This document shows, in pieces, positions 1-7,606 of a stretch of DNA of 64,000 bases; position 1 is the stretch's first letter, and every line of letters begins with the position of its first letter. The DNA lies in assembly GCF_008831035.1 (NCBI RefSeq), contig NZ_WAJR01000005.1, positions 1 through 64,000 of the forward strand, written 5' to 3'. Below the pieces are notes generated by a model. The model did no database searches, had not been told where the DNA came from, and saw nothing but the letters and a program-made list of their open reading frames with translations. The DNA is from Ellagibacter isourolithinifaciens (GTDB taxonomy: Bacteria > Actinomycetota > Coriobacteriia > Coriobacteriales > Eggerthellaceae). Made by a program: the position numbers and the translations under genes.

Positions 1-97
1 CGATTCCCGGCAGGAAGGCGGCGTAGCATGCGCTAGAATGACGGCATTCTAGGTGATTCTCGGCTCCTCGGGCAGCCTGCGGCTACCCTCGAGAACC

Positions 98-164
98 GAG
101 CTCTACACCAACATTCGGGACACTACCGACGGCGGTAGTGTCGAAAAAGTTGGTGTAAAGAGCC
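98..164. repeat. Back-to-back IS-type inverted ends (67 bp)
   Basis: Two roughly 30-bp sequences face each other with only four bases between them. TACACCAAC at 104-112 pairs with GTTGGTGTA at 149-157, and GACACTACCG at 119-128 pairs with CGGTAGTGTC at 133-142. Ends of this look (TACACCAAC ... GACACTACC) are what I associate with IS256-family elements of Actinobacteria. Reading outward to inward, the two ends enclose essentially nothing, as expected for a deletion derivative or minimal non-autonomous element. The IS256 assignment is from memory; the pairing is seen directly. Confidence 0.55.
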
Positions 165-314
165 TGTGATGAGGGGTTCGGCCGCGTCCTAAGATCTGAT
201 ACCTGCCCCTATCCTAGGCCTCGTCCACTTGGTCTGCAAGGTCGAGGCTCGCCATGATCGTCTTCCTGGCCACTGCCACTCCTCGGGGCCCCTTCCGCTG
301 CTTGGAGAGGGCGC

Positions 315-425
315 GGGCTCTTCGGTGTAGAGCTCGGCCATGTTTCTCTCGGAGAAGTGCCTCGACTCGCCCCAGGCATCGTCCTGATCGCACATGGCGA
401 TGCCGGCGAACGGCATCCCTCCCAT
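315..425 (-). pseudogene. Possible IS256-family transposase C-terminal remnant
   Basis: The minus-strand frame reads a stretch (CDQDDAWGESRHFSERNMAE, then LYTEEP) like the C-terminal tail of actinobacterial IS256 transposases, where a W...RYFS..SMAELY segment follows the catalytic domain. Nothing upstream in frame continues the catalytic domain and nothing downstream continues past the tail, so it would be a relic. It lies beside the 98-164 inverted ends, which fits an eroded IS256. The assignment rests on a short match recalled from family knowledge. Confidence 0.4.
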
Positions 426-506
426 CGCAGCCCCTCGGCATTTGTTGGACTAAATGCGTTGCAGCTGCTCTCGCAGCCTCCTCGGCTCCATCAGGCATCG
501 GCGATA

Positions 507-588
507 TTTTTTCGTGACATTTTGTCGGACGTAATCTGGCCAAAATCTGGCCAAAACGTTAAAATGTCACGAAAAAATGTCACGAAAA
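507..588 (+). promoter_or_regulatory. Repeat-rich operator/promoter of the AlbA_2 gene
   Basis: TTTTTTCGTGACATTTT at 507-523 is the exact reverse complement of AAAATGTCACGAAAAAA at 561-577. A further direct copy, AAAATGTCACGAAAA, lies at 574-588, 13 bp downstream of the previous one. Between them TCTGGCCAAAA is repeated in tandem (about 536-557). Three TGTCACGAAA half-sites, one inverted, directly before the start at 604 suggest a cooperative binding site. The downstream protein ends in a winged-helix domain, so autoregulation is a reasonable inference. Confidence 0.55.
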
Positions 589-603
589 CTCAAGTGAGGC
601 CTC

Positions 604-2043
604 ATGGACGCGAAGTTGGAGAGCTATGTCAGGGCTGGCGAGGGGATGAACCTCGAGTTCAAGCGCTGCGGCGGCAAGGTTGAGAGGGACGTCTACGAGA
701 CGATTTGCTCCTTTGCGAACAGGCAGGGAGGGTCCATACTGCTGGGTGTGCTCGATGACGGCACTGTTTCGGGTGTGAGCCCCAAAGCGGTTGCATCTAT
801 CGAGCGCAACATCGTTAACGTCGCGAACGACCCTAGCATGTTCAACGTGGCCCCTGCACTGGAATTCGAAAGGCTTGAGGGAGATGGTGGCAAGACCGTC
901 ATCAGAGTCTGGGTTCCCATGGGGCCTGCGCTCTACTCCTTCAAGGGGACGATTTACGACAGGGCAGCCGACGTCGACGTCAAAGTGAAGACCGAGGTCC
1001 AACACGCAGCGATGATCATCAGGAAACAGAGCTTCTACACGGAGAAGACGGTCTACCCTTGGGTGACCGAGGCAGACTTGGACCTTGAGCTCCTGTCCGA
1101 TGTCCGCCGCGAGGTCAGGGCGGCGCGTGCCGATCATCCTTGGCTCTCTATGGACGACGGTGAACTGCTGAAGAGCTCCAGGCTCTGGTCCCGCGACCCC
1201 GCCACGGGCGAGTACGGATTCAACCTCGCTGCGGTGATGCTGCTTGGTAAGCAAGATACCATTCTGGATGTGGCACCGGTGTATCGCACCGACGTGGTAT
1301 TGCAACGCAGCGGCAACGGGCGCTACGATGACCGGCTCGTCTGTAAGAGTAACCTCGTGAAGGCCTACGGAGAGATCTCTGACTTCTGCAGGAAGTGGAT
1401 GCCAGATGCGTTCTCGCTAGACGATGGCGGCAACCGCATAAGCGTCCGCGACATCATCATCCGCGAACTCGTTGCCAACACGCTCGTCCATCGCGAGTAC
1501 ACGAGCCCGCATATCGCGCGCATCACCATCGACGCCGACGGTATTCATACCCATAATGCTAGCCGCGCCCTATATGCTGGGCCGGTGACGCCGGAGAACC
1601 TGGATCCGACGCCCAAAAACCCCATCGTCGCGAACTTCTTCACGCAGATGGGCCGCTCCGAGGAGCTTGGCAGCGGCGTTCGAAACCTATACAGGTGCTC
1701 GCGCCTCTACACCGGCCGCTTCCCTAGGATGTCGGACGGCGACTCGTTCGAGGCATTCGTCCCAACACCGCTTTCCGCAGCGGATGTGGGGTCCGGCAAG
1801 GCCGCCGGCGCCGTCTTGGTGCGCAAGCGTGACAGGACCGCAGCGGAGGTGGAAAAGGCCGCGGCGGCACTGGTAGCAAGATACGGTGAGGTGTCCGCGT
1901 CTGAGATAGCGGCCGAGGTCGCGACCGTCGGCGAAAGGACGGTCAGGCGCTACCTTGCGGGAATGGTTGACGAGGGCCAGCTGTCCGTGAAAAAACGCGG
2001 CCGTGGAACTGTCTATTGCAAACCTGGCAACCAGGGCAACTGA
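604..2043 (+). CDS. AlbA_2 (Schlafen AAA_4) domain transcriptional regulator / ATP-binding protein
   Basis: A 479-aa protein. Residues about 12-120 form an AlbA_2 domain with the typical EFKR...E..CSFANRQGGSILLGV pattern, which in this family carries a nucleic-acid or nucleotide binding fold. The middle (about 260-370) has the ELVANTLVHREY and GSGVRNLYR signatures of the C-terminal region of these regulators. The end (about 415-475) is a winged helix with an AAEVATVGERTVRRYLAGMV helix-turn-helix. The start is supported by AAGTGAGG eight bases upstream. Members are common in accessory regions, often near mobile elements or toxin-antitoxin genes; their molecular function is poorly defined. Here it is flanked by possible IS256 fragments on the opposite strand and preceded by an unusual repeat array that it may bind. 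Confidence 0.85.
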   Translation: MDAKLESYVRAGEGMNLEFKRCGGKVERDVYETICSFANRQGGSILLGVLDDGTVSGVSPKAVASIERNIVNVANDPSMFNVAPALEFERLEGDGGKTVIRVWVPMGPALYSFKGTIYDRAADVDVKVKTEVQHAAMIIRKQSFYTEKTVYPWVTEADLDLELLSDVRREVRAARADHPWLSMDDGELLKSSRLWSRDPATGEYGFNLAAVMLLGKQDTILDVAPVYRTDVVLQRSGNGRYDDRLVCKSNLVKAYGEISDFCRKWMPDAFSLDDGGNRISVRDIIIRELVANTLVHREYTSPHIARITIDADGIHTHNASRALYAGPVTPENLDPTPKNPIVANFFTQMGRSEELGSGVRNLYRCSRLYTGRFPRMSDGDSFEAFVPTPLSAADVGSGKAAGAVLVRKRDRTAAEVEKAAAALVARYGEVSASEIAAEVATVGERTVRRYLAGMVDEGQLSVKKRGRGTVYCKPGNQGN

Positions 2044-2095
2044 GGATTGAGAGTACGGAGATAGTTTGCGCACTTTCGGCTAGCCGCCGATATAG

Positions 2096-2293
2096 CTACC
2101 CCTTGGATTCCGCGAAGCCCTCGATGCGCCGAGTGGAGGCGTCGGTGAGGTACGTTTCGATGATGGCCTCTTCGATGGTTTCCTGACCAGCTCGTGCAAT
2201 TCGCTTTTCACGGCCTGCTCGTCGAATGATGGCGATTGGCTTGGACGTCTTGGACATGGTTCGCCTCATAGCGTGATTGAGCTCGATGCTCAA
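2096..2293 (-). pseudogene. Possible IS256-family transposase N-terminal fragment
   Basis: A 65-codon frame whose second half (EEAIIETYLTDASTRRIEGF) resembles the conserved N-proximal segment of Mutator/IS256 transposases, normally read as LYLAGVSTRRVEDV. It stops right after this motif, so about 300 residues including the DDE catalytic core are missing. It is on the same strand as the possible C-terminal relic at 315-425, and the AlbA_2 gene sits between the two. The match is recalled, not computed. Confidence 0.5.
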
Positions 2294-2457
2294 ATCATCC
2301 CGATGGTGCGCGCCATGTCCTTTCTTTTCTGGGCGTGTTCAGCTTTCAAAGTGCGCAAAGAATTTTACGTTACCCTGTCCGGACATAGCAGACGACAATT
2401 TCGGCTGGGATGATTTTTAAGTCGCGCTAAAGCTACGCCTTGAATTCCTGGGGATAT

Positions 2458-2781
2458 TCACTTGCGATAGGTTTTGCGAATAGGTTGAAGGTATCGATAT
2501 GAGAGCGTGCGCTGGAGATGGAGAAGATGGGCAGGTAGAAGGTTGAGGCGAACAATGAAGCCCAGTTCTTTAGCTTCCTGCTTTATTGACGAAGAAACCA
2601 CTGCAATTACCGATCCACGGTAGACCGACGGTGCCAGGCGGTAGCACAGTTGCACAGGTGCTGTTGCTACAGGATTTTTCGCCGCTGTCGCTGTAAAGTT
2701 CACGTTGAGCAGGACGATTTTGAATGCGTTGTTCGTGGCCATGATTTGCGGCTGAGAGGCAGCACCCGCGTAAGCTCCCAT
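2458..2781 (-). CDS. Hypothetical protein (107 aa)
   Basis: I do not recognise this protein. The start is chosen at the ATG preceded by AGGA five bases upstream; an ATG four codons further upstream lacks room for a ribosome binding site. The product has no membrane segment or clear motif; it begins MGAYAGAASQPQIM and has a basic C-terminus ending YLQPIRKTYRK. Codon use looks moderately coding. A nearly perfect 42-bp palindrome ends about 15 bp upstream of the start and could be an operator for this gene. It could also be a gene remnant, as the surrounding region is full of them. Confidence 0.35.
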   Translation of the reverse strand: MGAYAGAASQPQIMATNNAFKIVLLNVNFTATAAKNPVATAPVQLCYRLAPSVYRGSVIAVVSSSIKQEAKELGFIVRLNLLPAHLLHLQRTLSYRYLQPIRKTYRK

Positions 2782-2795
2782 GATCTTCCTCATCC

Positions 2796-2837
2796 TTCTA
2801 ACCATTTTAATAACCATGGTGGTTAAAATGGTTAGAA
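2796..2837. promoter_or_regulatory. 42-bp near-perfect palindrome, probable operator
   Basis: Arms TTCTAACCATTTTAA (2796-2810) and TTAAAATGGTTAGAA (2823-2837) are exact reverse complements around a 12-bp centre containing the palindrome ACCATGGT. TAACCAT occurs at 2799-2805 and again at 2811-2817, so four half-sites are present. It is followed by no T-run and lies just upstream of the ORF at 2458-2781, which favours a protein-binding site over a terminator. Confidence 0.6.
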
Positions 2838-3011
2838 TTGAATCGAATCGTGGGAGTGATTGTGCGAAGGCGGTAAGCAGTAAGCGCGGCCACGGGTTTG
2901 CGGCGCTTATTGGGGCAAACTCAAAACCGATTGTTGTCCGAAAGTTGGGGATGCCGCTCGGGCCCGGCAGCGCATGCGACCGATCCCCGCGGCTCGTCAA
3001 AACGGTTAGCT

Positions 3012-3302
3012 CTATCTGAACAGATCATCATGAGAACCAGTTCTCTGGAAGATGACGAACGTGTCCTCGTCTCGCCAGATGACGAGCCAGTCGCCGGCGT
3101 TGGCAACGTGGCATTCTCTGCTGCCCGACCACTCGCCCTTGAGGTCGTGCATGTTGTGCCTGCGGCGAAGCTCTTCGAGGGCCTCCGGCGTGTTTTGTGC
3201 GACCAGGTCGATGAGCGCCTCGAGCGGTCCGAGATCGTAGTGTTTCTTCTTGAGGCGCTTCACGTCGCGCTGGAACTTCGCCGTGTATGCGACCCTCAAC
3301 AT
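3012..3302 (-). CDS. yafQ: YafQ/RelE-family type II toxin (mRNA interferase)
   Basis: A 96-aa toxin of the YafQ branch of the RelE superfamily, which cleaves mRNA on the ribosome. It shows the usual layout: YTAKFQRDVKRLKKKHYDL near the N-terminus, LIDLVAQN, then HNMHDLKGEWSGSRECHVANDWLVIWR-type strands and the C-terminal HDDLF end with the conserved histidine and phenylalanine. The start (MLRVAYT) lies four bases after the stop of the antitoxin, a normal two-gene arrangement with the antitoxin first. Length matches the family. Likely repressed by the antitoxin or toxin-antitoxin complex. Confidence 0.9.
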   Translation of the reverse strand: MLRVAYTAKFQRDVKRLKKKHYDLGPLEALIDLVAQNTPEALEELRRRHNMHDLKGEWSGSRECHVANAGDWLVIWRDEDTFVIFQRTGSHDDLFR

Positions 3303-3306
3303 GCCG

Positions 3307-3576
3307 CTATACCCCCATGGCCTCAAACATTTCCTTCGCCGAGGCGTAGGTCGGGCCGCCGTTTCGGGCGATCTCGTCCGCCTCGCGGATGGATTCCAGC
3401 GACTCCTTGTTTGGCTTGGGATACTCCAGGGTCAAAGGAATCCTATGCTCGCGTTCAATCTGCTTGTAGAAGGCGCGGGTGATGGACGAGATGTCGAAGC
3501 CGAAGTCCTCGGCGATAGCGCTCACGGCCTGTTTCGTGGACTCGTCCACCCTGATGGTCACAGATGCAGTTCCCAT
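3307..3576 (-). CDS. dinJ: RelB/DinJ-family antitoxin
   Basis: An 89-aa antitoxin. The N-terminus (SVTIRVDESTKQAVSAIAED, then FGFDISS) is the ribbon-helix-helix DNA-binding region of DinJ/RelB, followed by TRAFYKQIEREHRIPLTL, typical of this family. The C-terminal part would wrap the YafQ toxin encoded immediately downstream. The start is preceded by a strong GAGGAGGTAACA. First gene of a two-gene operon, expected to be autoregulated. Confidence 0.92.
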   Translation of the reverse strand: MGTASVTIRVDESTKQAVSAIAEDFGFDISSITRAFYKQIEREHRIPLTLEYPKPNKESLESIREADEIARNGGPTYASAKEMFEAMGV

Positions 3577-4017
3577 TGTTACCTCCTCTAGTCATTGCAA
3601 GACAATTATATCACGATGTCTTACATACATGAAGCCGCATCCAACTGCATATCGGTGTTGAACGTAACATTTTCCTGTCGAGGTGACTGCAACGGGTGGG
3701 GTTCGGGAATTGGATAGGTATTCGGGCGCGCCCCCGGGTTTCGTCTTCCTTCGGTTCCTCGTCCGCCTGTCTATCTGGCTAACTTGATATTGGCAGGCAA
3801 GGCGCGATTGCGTCACTATTTCCTTCGATGAGCACGCAGCCGTTGCGCATGCGTAGCGTGTAGCCGGGTGCGAACACCGTCGTGCCGCAGTTGTGGCAGT
3901 GAGGGGTTTGCGCTCTTCGGGGAGCATGACCACGAACTAGCGGCTCTGCTCCCCAGGGGCAGAAATTAGGCGGGAATCCGGATCGGCGGCCCGACCGCCC
4001 TTCGTCCCGCAGCCCCG
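3577..4017. other. Gene-poor gap with a possible zinc-ribbon gene fragment
   Basis: No intact gene seen. On the minus strand at about 3785-3927 one open frame reads PHCHNCGTTVFAPGYTLRM and ends CLPISS before a stop; the CxxC suggests a broken zinc-ribbon protein. At 3928-3939 the sequence TGACCACGAACT matches the inner-to-outer end of the inverted repeat described at 27840-27868, which may mark a relic of the same small element. Confidence 0.3.
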
Positions 4018-5229
4018 CTAAGCGTCGAACTCTCCCGTTTGCCCCATGAGCCAGCGCCCCAGGTCGATGACCTTGATGCCGTCCCAGTCGGTTGTTTCGT
4101 GACCGGTTTTGGCGATGATGGCCTTGGGATACGCGTCGCGAATCTTCCGCAAGGGCGTGATCTCTCGTTCGAAGGTGCTTTCCTGCGAGATGTCGTCGCT
4201 CACCTGGATATAGAGGCGCTGTCCCTGCTTGGCGGCCACGAAGTCAACCTCTTTCTGGTAGAGAACGCCGACGTATACCTCCCAACCTCGTCGCATCAGC
4301 TCGATCGCGACCATGTTCTCGTAGATGCGCCCGAAGTCGAGCCTGCGGGTTCCGAGCTTCGCGTAACGAAACGAATGGTCGGCCAAATAGTACTTATCGC
4401 CCGTTGAGAGATATTTCTTTCCCGCTACGTCGAATCGGCGCACGCGGTAGAAAGCGAATGCGTCGCAGAGGTGGTCGATGTAAGCCGCTAAGGTCTTGTC
4501 GTTAATCTTCAAACCCGCCTGCGAAAGCGTGGCTGCCATGCTCTTCAACGACGAGATGTTGCCGACATTGTCCATAAGGAACTCGCACGTCCTTTTGAGC
4601 TGTTCAGCGTTGCGTATGCGGTATTTCTGCCTGACATCCCGCAGGACGAGCGTGTCGAGCACGTCGGAGATGTAGACGAATCGAGCTCTCTCGTCAGGGT
4701 ACAGATAGGAACCTGGCATACCTCCTTCTCGCAGGTATCGCGTCAGTGCCTCGTCGGGCGATGTGATTTCGTGGTATTGCGCGAACTCGGCGAGCGAGAA
4801 GGGGAACACTTCCACCTCGAAGGTCCTGCCCGTGAACAGGGTCGAGAGATCGTTCGACAGCAAAAAGGCGTTCGACCCGGTGATATAGATGTCGTACTTC
4901 TCGGATGCGTGCAGGCTGTTGATGGCCTTTTCGAAGCCCTCGCACATCTGCACCTCGTCGATTATAACCACATTATTGCAGCCCTCGACGAAATGCTTTT
5001 CGACGTAGTCGTGCAACGCGCGGTATTGCATAAGCGGTTCGAATTCGAGCAAGTTGAAGTTGATGCGAATGATGTTCGCCGTCGGGAAGCTTGCCCGAAT
5101 TTGATCGGCGAACGCTTCAAGCAATTTTGACTTGCCGCAACGCCTGATGCCTGTGATCACCTTGATGTCGGGCGTGCCCATCGCGCTTGCAAGTTTATTC
5201 ATGTAGGCGGTTCGGTATATGAGCTTCAT
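4018..5229 (-). CDS. AAA-family ATPase with DUF4143 domain
   Basis: A 403-aa ATP-binding protein of the archaeal-type ATPase/DUF4143 family. Residues about 20-145 form the AAA domain with P-loop ITGIRRCGKSKLL, Walker B VVIIDEVQMCEGF and the sensor-like YDIYITGSNAFLLS. The C-terminal DUF4143 part (about 200-400) includes KYYLADHSFRYA and EVYVGVLYQKEVDFVA, the latter resembling a PD-(D/E)XK-type nuclease core (E-V-D-F-V-A). These single genes are common in accessory regions of gut bacteria and archaea, sometimes linked to mobile DNA; the role is unknown. The start ATG lies 11 codons upstream of the first conserved segment, and no neighbour forms an operon with it. Confidence 0.85.
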   Translation of the reverse strand: MKLIYRTAYMNKLASAMGTPDIKVITGIRRCGKSKLLEAFADQIRASFPTANIIRINFNLLEFEPLMQYRALHDYVEKHFVEGCNNVVIIDEVQMCEGFEKAINSLHASEKYDIYITGSNAFLLSNDLSTLFTGRTFEVEVFPFSLAEFAQYHEITSPDEALTRYLREGGMPGSYLYPDERARFVYISDVLDTLVLRDVRQKYRIRNAEQLKRTCEFLMDNVGNISSLKSMAATLSQAGLKINDKTLAAYIDHLCDAFAFYRVRRFDVAGKKYLSTGDKYYLADHSFRYAKLGTRRLDFGRIYENMVAIELMRRGWEVYVGVLYQKEVDFVAAKQGQRLYIQVSDDISQESTFEREITPLRKIRDAYPKAIIAKTGHETTDWDGIKVIDLGRWLMGQTGEFDA

Positions 5230-5794
5230 AGCGCATTCCTATTTCGAAAATCGCAGTCGAATTCAACAACGCGAATTATACAGCTAGAACTAATTCGCGA
5301 AATCAGTCTTTTCCAGAAAATGCGAAGTGTATCGAATAATTGTTGCGGAACAAGTGAATAGCTGAAATGGTGCATCTTTGCTGAATGATCGCACCCGTGA
5401 GATGGGGGTCGGGCGCTCTGCTTTGCGTCGGGTGGGCAGGCGTCTCCGTCAGGGGTCACGCATTGGACCAGGGGTCGGGCGGCTCGCCTTGCGTCTTTTG
5501 GCAACGATAGAAGCCCCAGCTTGATGGATTACCAGAAGTCCACGGCAAACGTCAGAATAATCTCCTTGGCAACTCTGAAAATGACCCCCTCAAGGCACTC
5601 AAAAATAGCGATTTGTATCCCCTAAAAACGATAGTTCTGCTACTATTTATTTCATCTGTGCGGGCATCACTGTCGATGAATTGGGGTGACATCGTGGATG
5701 AATCGGAAAGGATCGAATCCGCCGTTTCGAAACAAGGTGAAACTCTCTATGTCGCCGGCACCACAGCGCGCCTCAGCTCAGATATCGACCGTTA
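5230..5794. other. Intergenic stretch, no confident gene
   Basis: About 565 bases. It holds an imperfect 23-bp direct repeat (GGTCGGGCG...TTTGCGTC at 5407-5429 and GGTCGGGCG...CTTGCGTC at 5473-5495). A 75-codon plus-strand frame at 5613-5840 reads through the terminator below and has no recognisable motif; part of it could be a small peptide or an untranslated RNA ending at that terminator. I cannot support either. Confidence 0.3.
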
Positions 5795-5833
5795 CAGGGT
5801 ACCCTCACAAGATTGGGGGTACCCTGCTTTTTT
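5795..5833 (+). terminator. Rho-independent terminator
   Basis: CAGGGTACC (5795-5803) pairs with GGTACCCTG (5818-5826) and is followed by CTTTTTT. It would end a plus-strand transcript arising somewhere in 5600-5790, where no confident gene is visible, so a small RNA or short peptide gene may precede it. Confidence 0.75.
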
Positions 5834-5984
5834 CCCGTAAACCCATTCAGCAAACTATTTCCCGCCAAAGCCGTAACGGTGGGAATGGAGATACGCAGCA
5901 ATTGTCGGAAACAAGGAAAAAGAAAGACCAGCTAAATAAAGTCAAGGGGTCTCCGAGGCTTTCTTAGATAGAACTTTGACAGCT

Positions 5985-7508
5985 GAATATGGGATAAAGG
6001 GCATGCATCTTGTTGCTTGAGGGCATGCCGAACCAAACCGCATCATCTGATGGGTTCGCAGGAGTTTGCTCCATCGCGAAGAATTTCGGCGGTCAGCCTC
6101 TATCCTGAGACTGGATGGATGGCCGTCGCTCGTAGGGCCTTCGTTCGCGGAGGACGGCGAGGATGACGCCGCAGAGCTTCCTTGCGCACCCGGATACGGC
6201 GACGTAGTGGTGCTTGCCGCGCGACCTCATCTGGCCGTAGTAGTCGCCGAAGTAGGGATCGCGCATGCGCGCCTTGTCCGCTGCGGTCATGAGGGCGTTG
6301 CGCAAGGGCGCGGACCCCCTCTTGGACATGTGCTGCTCGTCGCCTTTGAATTTGCCCGACTGGCAGGTCGAGGAGTCGAGGCCGGCGTATGCCATGAGCT
6401 TCCTGGGGTCCCCGAATCGGTCGGGGTCTCCCACCTCGGCGGCGATCGTGGCGGCGCAGACGGGCCCGATGCCGGGGATGGAGCGCAGGAGCTCGTCGAT
6501 CTCCGGGTCGACTGCACGGGATATCTCCTCGTCGAGCGCGTCGATCTCGGCGTCGAGGTGCCCTATGAGGGCGGCTATGTGCTTGGCCTCGAAGGAAAGC
6601 GCCCCTTCCGCGAACGAGCATCCCACGGAATGCTTGGCCGCATGCTTGACCTCCTCGGCCTTCGCGCGGCCGTGATGGCCGCGGCTCGCGGTCCTCACGA
6701 CCCTCTCTATCGTGCGGATATCGGTGGCCGCGATCGCCCTGGCGGAGCCGATCTCGCGGACGAGCGCCATGGCCGTCGCGCCGTGCTTGTCGGAGAACAG
6801 CGAGGCGAGCTCGGGGAATATCCTGTCGCAGGCCGCGGTGAGGCGGTTCTTGAGCGAGGTCCTCTCCGTCACGAGGTGATGGCGGTAGCGTGTGAGCTGC
6901 TTGAGCCCCTCTGCGGCCTCCGGCGATATCCGCGAGGGACCGAGCCGCTTGAACCTGGCGAACTCCGCGATGAGCAGCGCGTCGATGCCGTCGGTCTTCG
7001 TCTTCCTCAGGGTGTCCGCCTTGCGGAAGGCATCTGTGAGCACGGGGTTGACCACGGCGACCTTGAAGCCATGGGCATCCAGGAACTCCCAAAGCGCCAT
7101 CCAGTAGTGCCCTGTCGACTCCATGATGATAAGGCAATCATCGGGCGTTGCCCCAAGCTCGTCGAATCGCTGCAGCAGGCCCGCGAATCCCTTCTCCGTG
7201 TTCGGGAAGGAGAAGGGCCTCCCGTGCGGCGCGCCGTCATCGAGCTCCGATGCTGCGACGTGCGTGTGCTTGGCGATATCCACCCCGATGTACTGCAAGG
7301 CAAGCCTCCTTCGCTCCGCATGGCCAAGGCGAAGGTTCTCCTTCGGACGCCGCGACACGCAGCCTCGTTGGATATGCGATCCGGAATCGATCATCCAGCC
7401 TTATTCGCGTCTCGTCGCGAGCCGGAGGCGCAATCCTTTCTTGCAAGGCTCAAACCCTAGGAAAAACGATGCGCCCTCCGCCCATTGCACGTCCTTTATC
7501 CCATATTC
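5985..7508 (-). mobile_element. IS110-family insertion sequence (IS1111-like inverted repeats)
   Basis: The transposase gene 6093-7298 is enclosed by a 16-bp inverted repeat: GAATATGGGATAAAGG at 5985-6000 and CCTTTATCCCATATTC at 7493-7508. The implied length near 1.5 kb is normal for IS110/IS1111. Most IS110 elements have no terminal repeats, while the IS1111 branch has subterminal ones, so this repeat points to IS1111. The longer non-coding end is upstream of the transposase (7299-7492), the arrangement described for IS110-group bridge RNAs, so group assignment is unresolved. Exact element ends cannot be fixed from one copy. Confidence 0.6.
6093..7298 (-). CDS. IS110-family transposase (DEDD recombinase)
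   Basis: A 401-aa transposase. The N-terminal RuvC-like DEDD domain starts at YIGVDIAKH (Asp7), has IIMESTGHYW with the conserved Glu, and KTDGIDALLIAEF with the later Asp residues. A coiled segment follows, then the C-terminal Transposase_20 domain with SIPGIGPVCAATIAAEVGD and LMAYAGLD...GKFKG..MSKRGSAPLR, which carries the conserved serine region. I chose the TTG start at 7298 because AAGGAGG lies six bases upstream and the product then begins MQYIGVDIAKH as in the family; the frame is open upstream to an ATG at 7394 with no such support. The gene looks intact and the element may be active. Confidence 0.93.
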   Translation of the reverse strand: MQYIGVDIAKHTHVAASELDDGAPHGRPFSFPNTEKGFAGLLQRFDELGATPDDCLIIMESTGHYWMALWEFLDAHGFKVAVVNPVLTDAFRKADTLRKTKTDGIDALLIAEFARFKRLGPSRISPEAAEGLKQLTRYRHHLVTERTSLKNRLTAACDRIFPELASLFSDKHGATAMALVREIGSARAIAATDIRTIERVVRTASRGHHGRAKAEEVKHAAKHSVGCSFAEGALSFEAKHIAALIGHLDAEIDALDEEISRAVDPEIDELLRSIPGIGPVCAATIAAEVGDPDRFGDPRKLMAYAGLDSSTCQSGKFKGDEQHMSKRGSAPLRNALMTAADKARMRDPYFGDYYGQMRSRGKHHYVAVSGCARKLCGVILAVLRERRPYERRPSIQSQDRG

Positions 7509-7606
7509 GCTTGCAAAGATAAAGAACGCGGCCACAGCGTAGGAAGTGGTGGGTGCCACACCCAAAGCAAGTGGCAGAAAGAATATACGAGGAAGATGCA
7601 AGGGAA

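Noticed and set aside
6066-7460. Plus-strand frame of 464 codons opposite the IS110 transposase
   Set aside because: Antisense shadow: the minus strand has the complete DEDD transposase with ribosome binding site; the plus frame has no recognisable motif.
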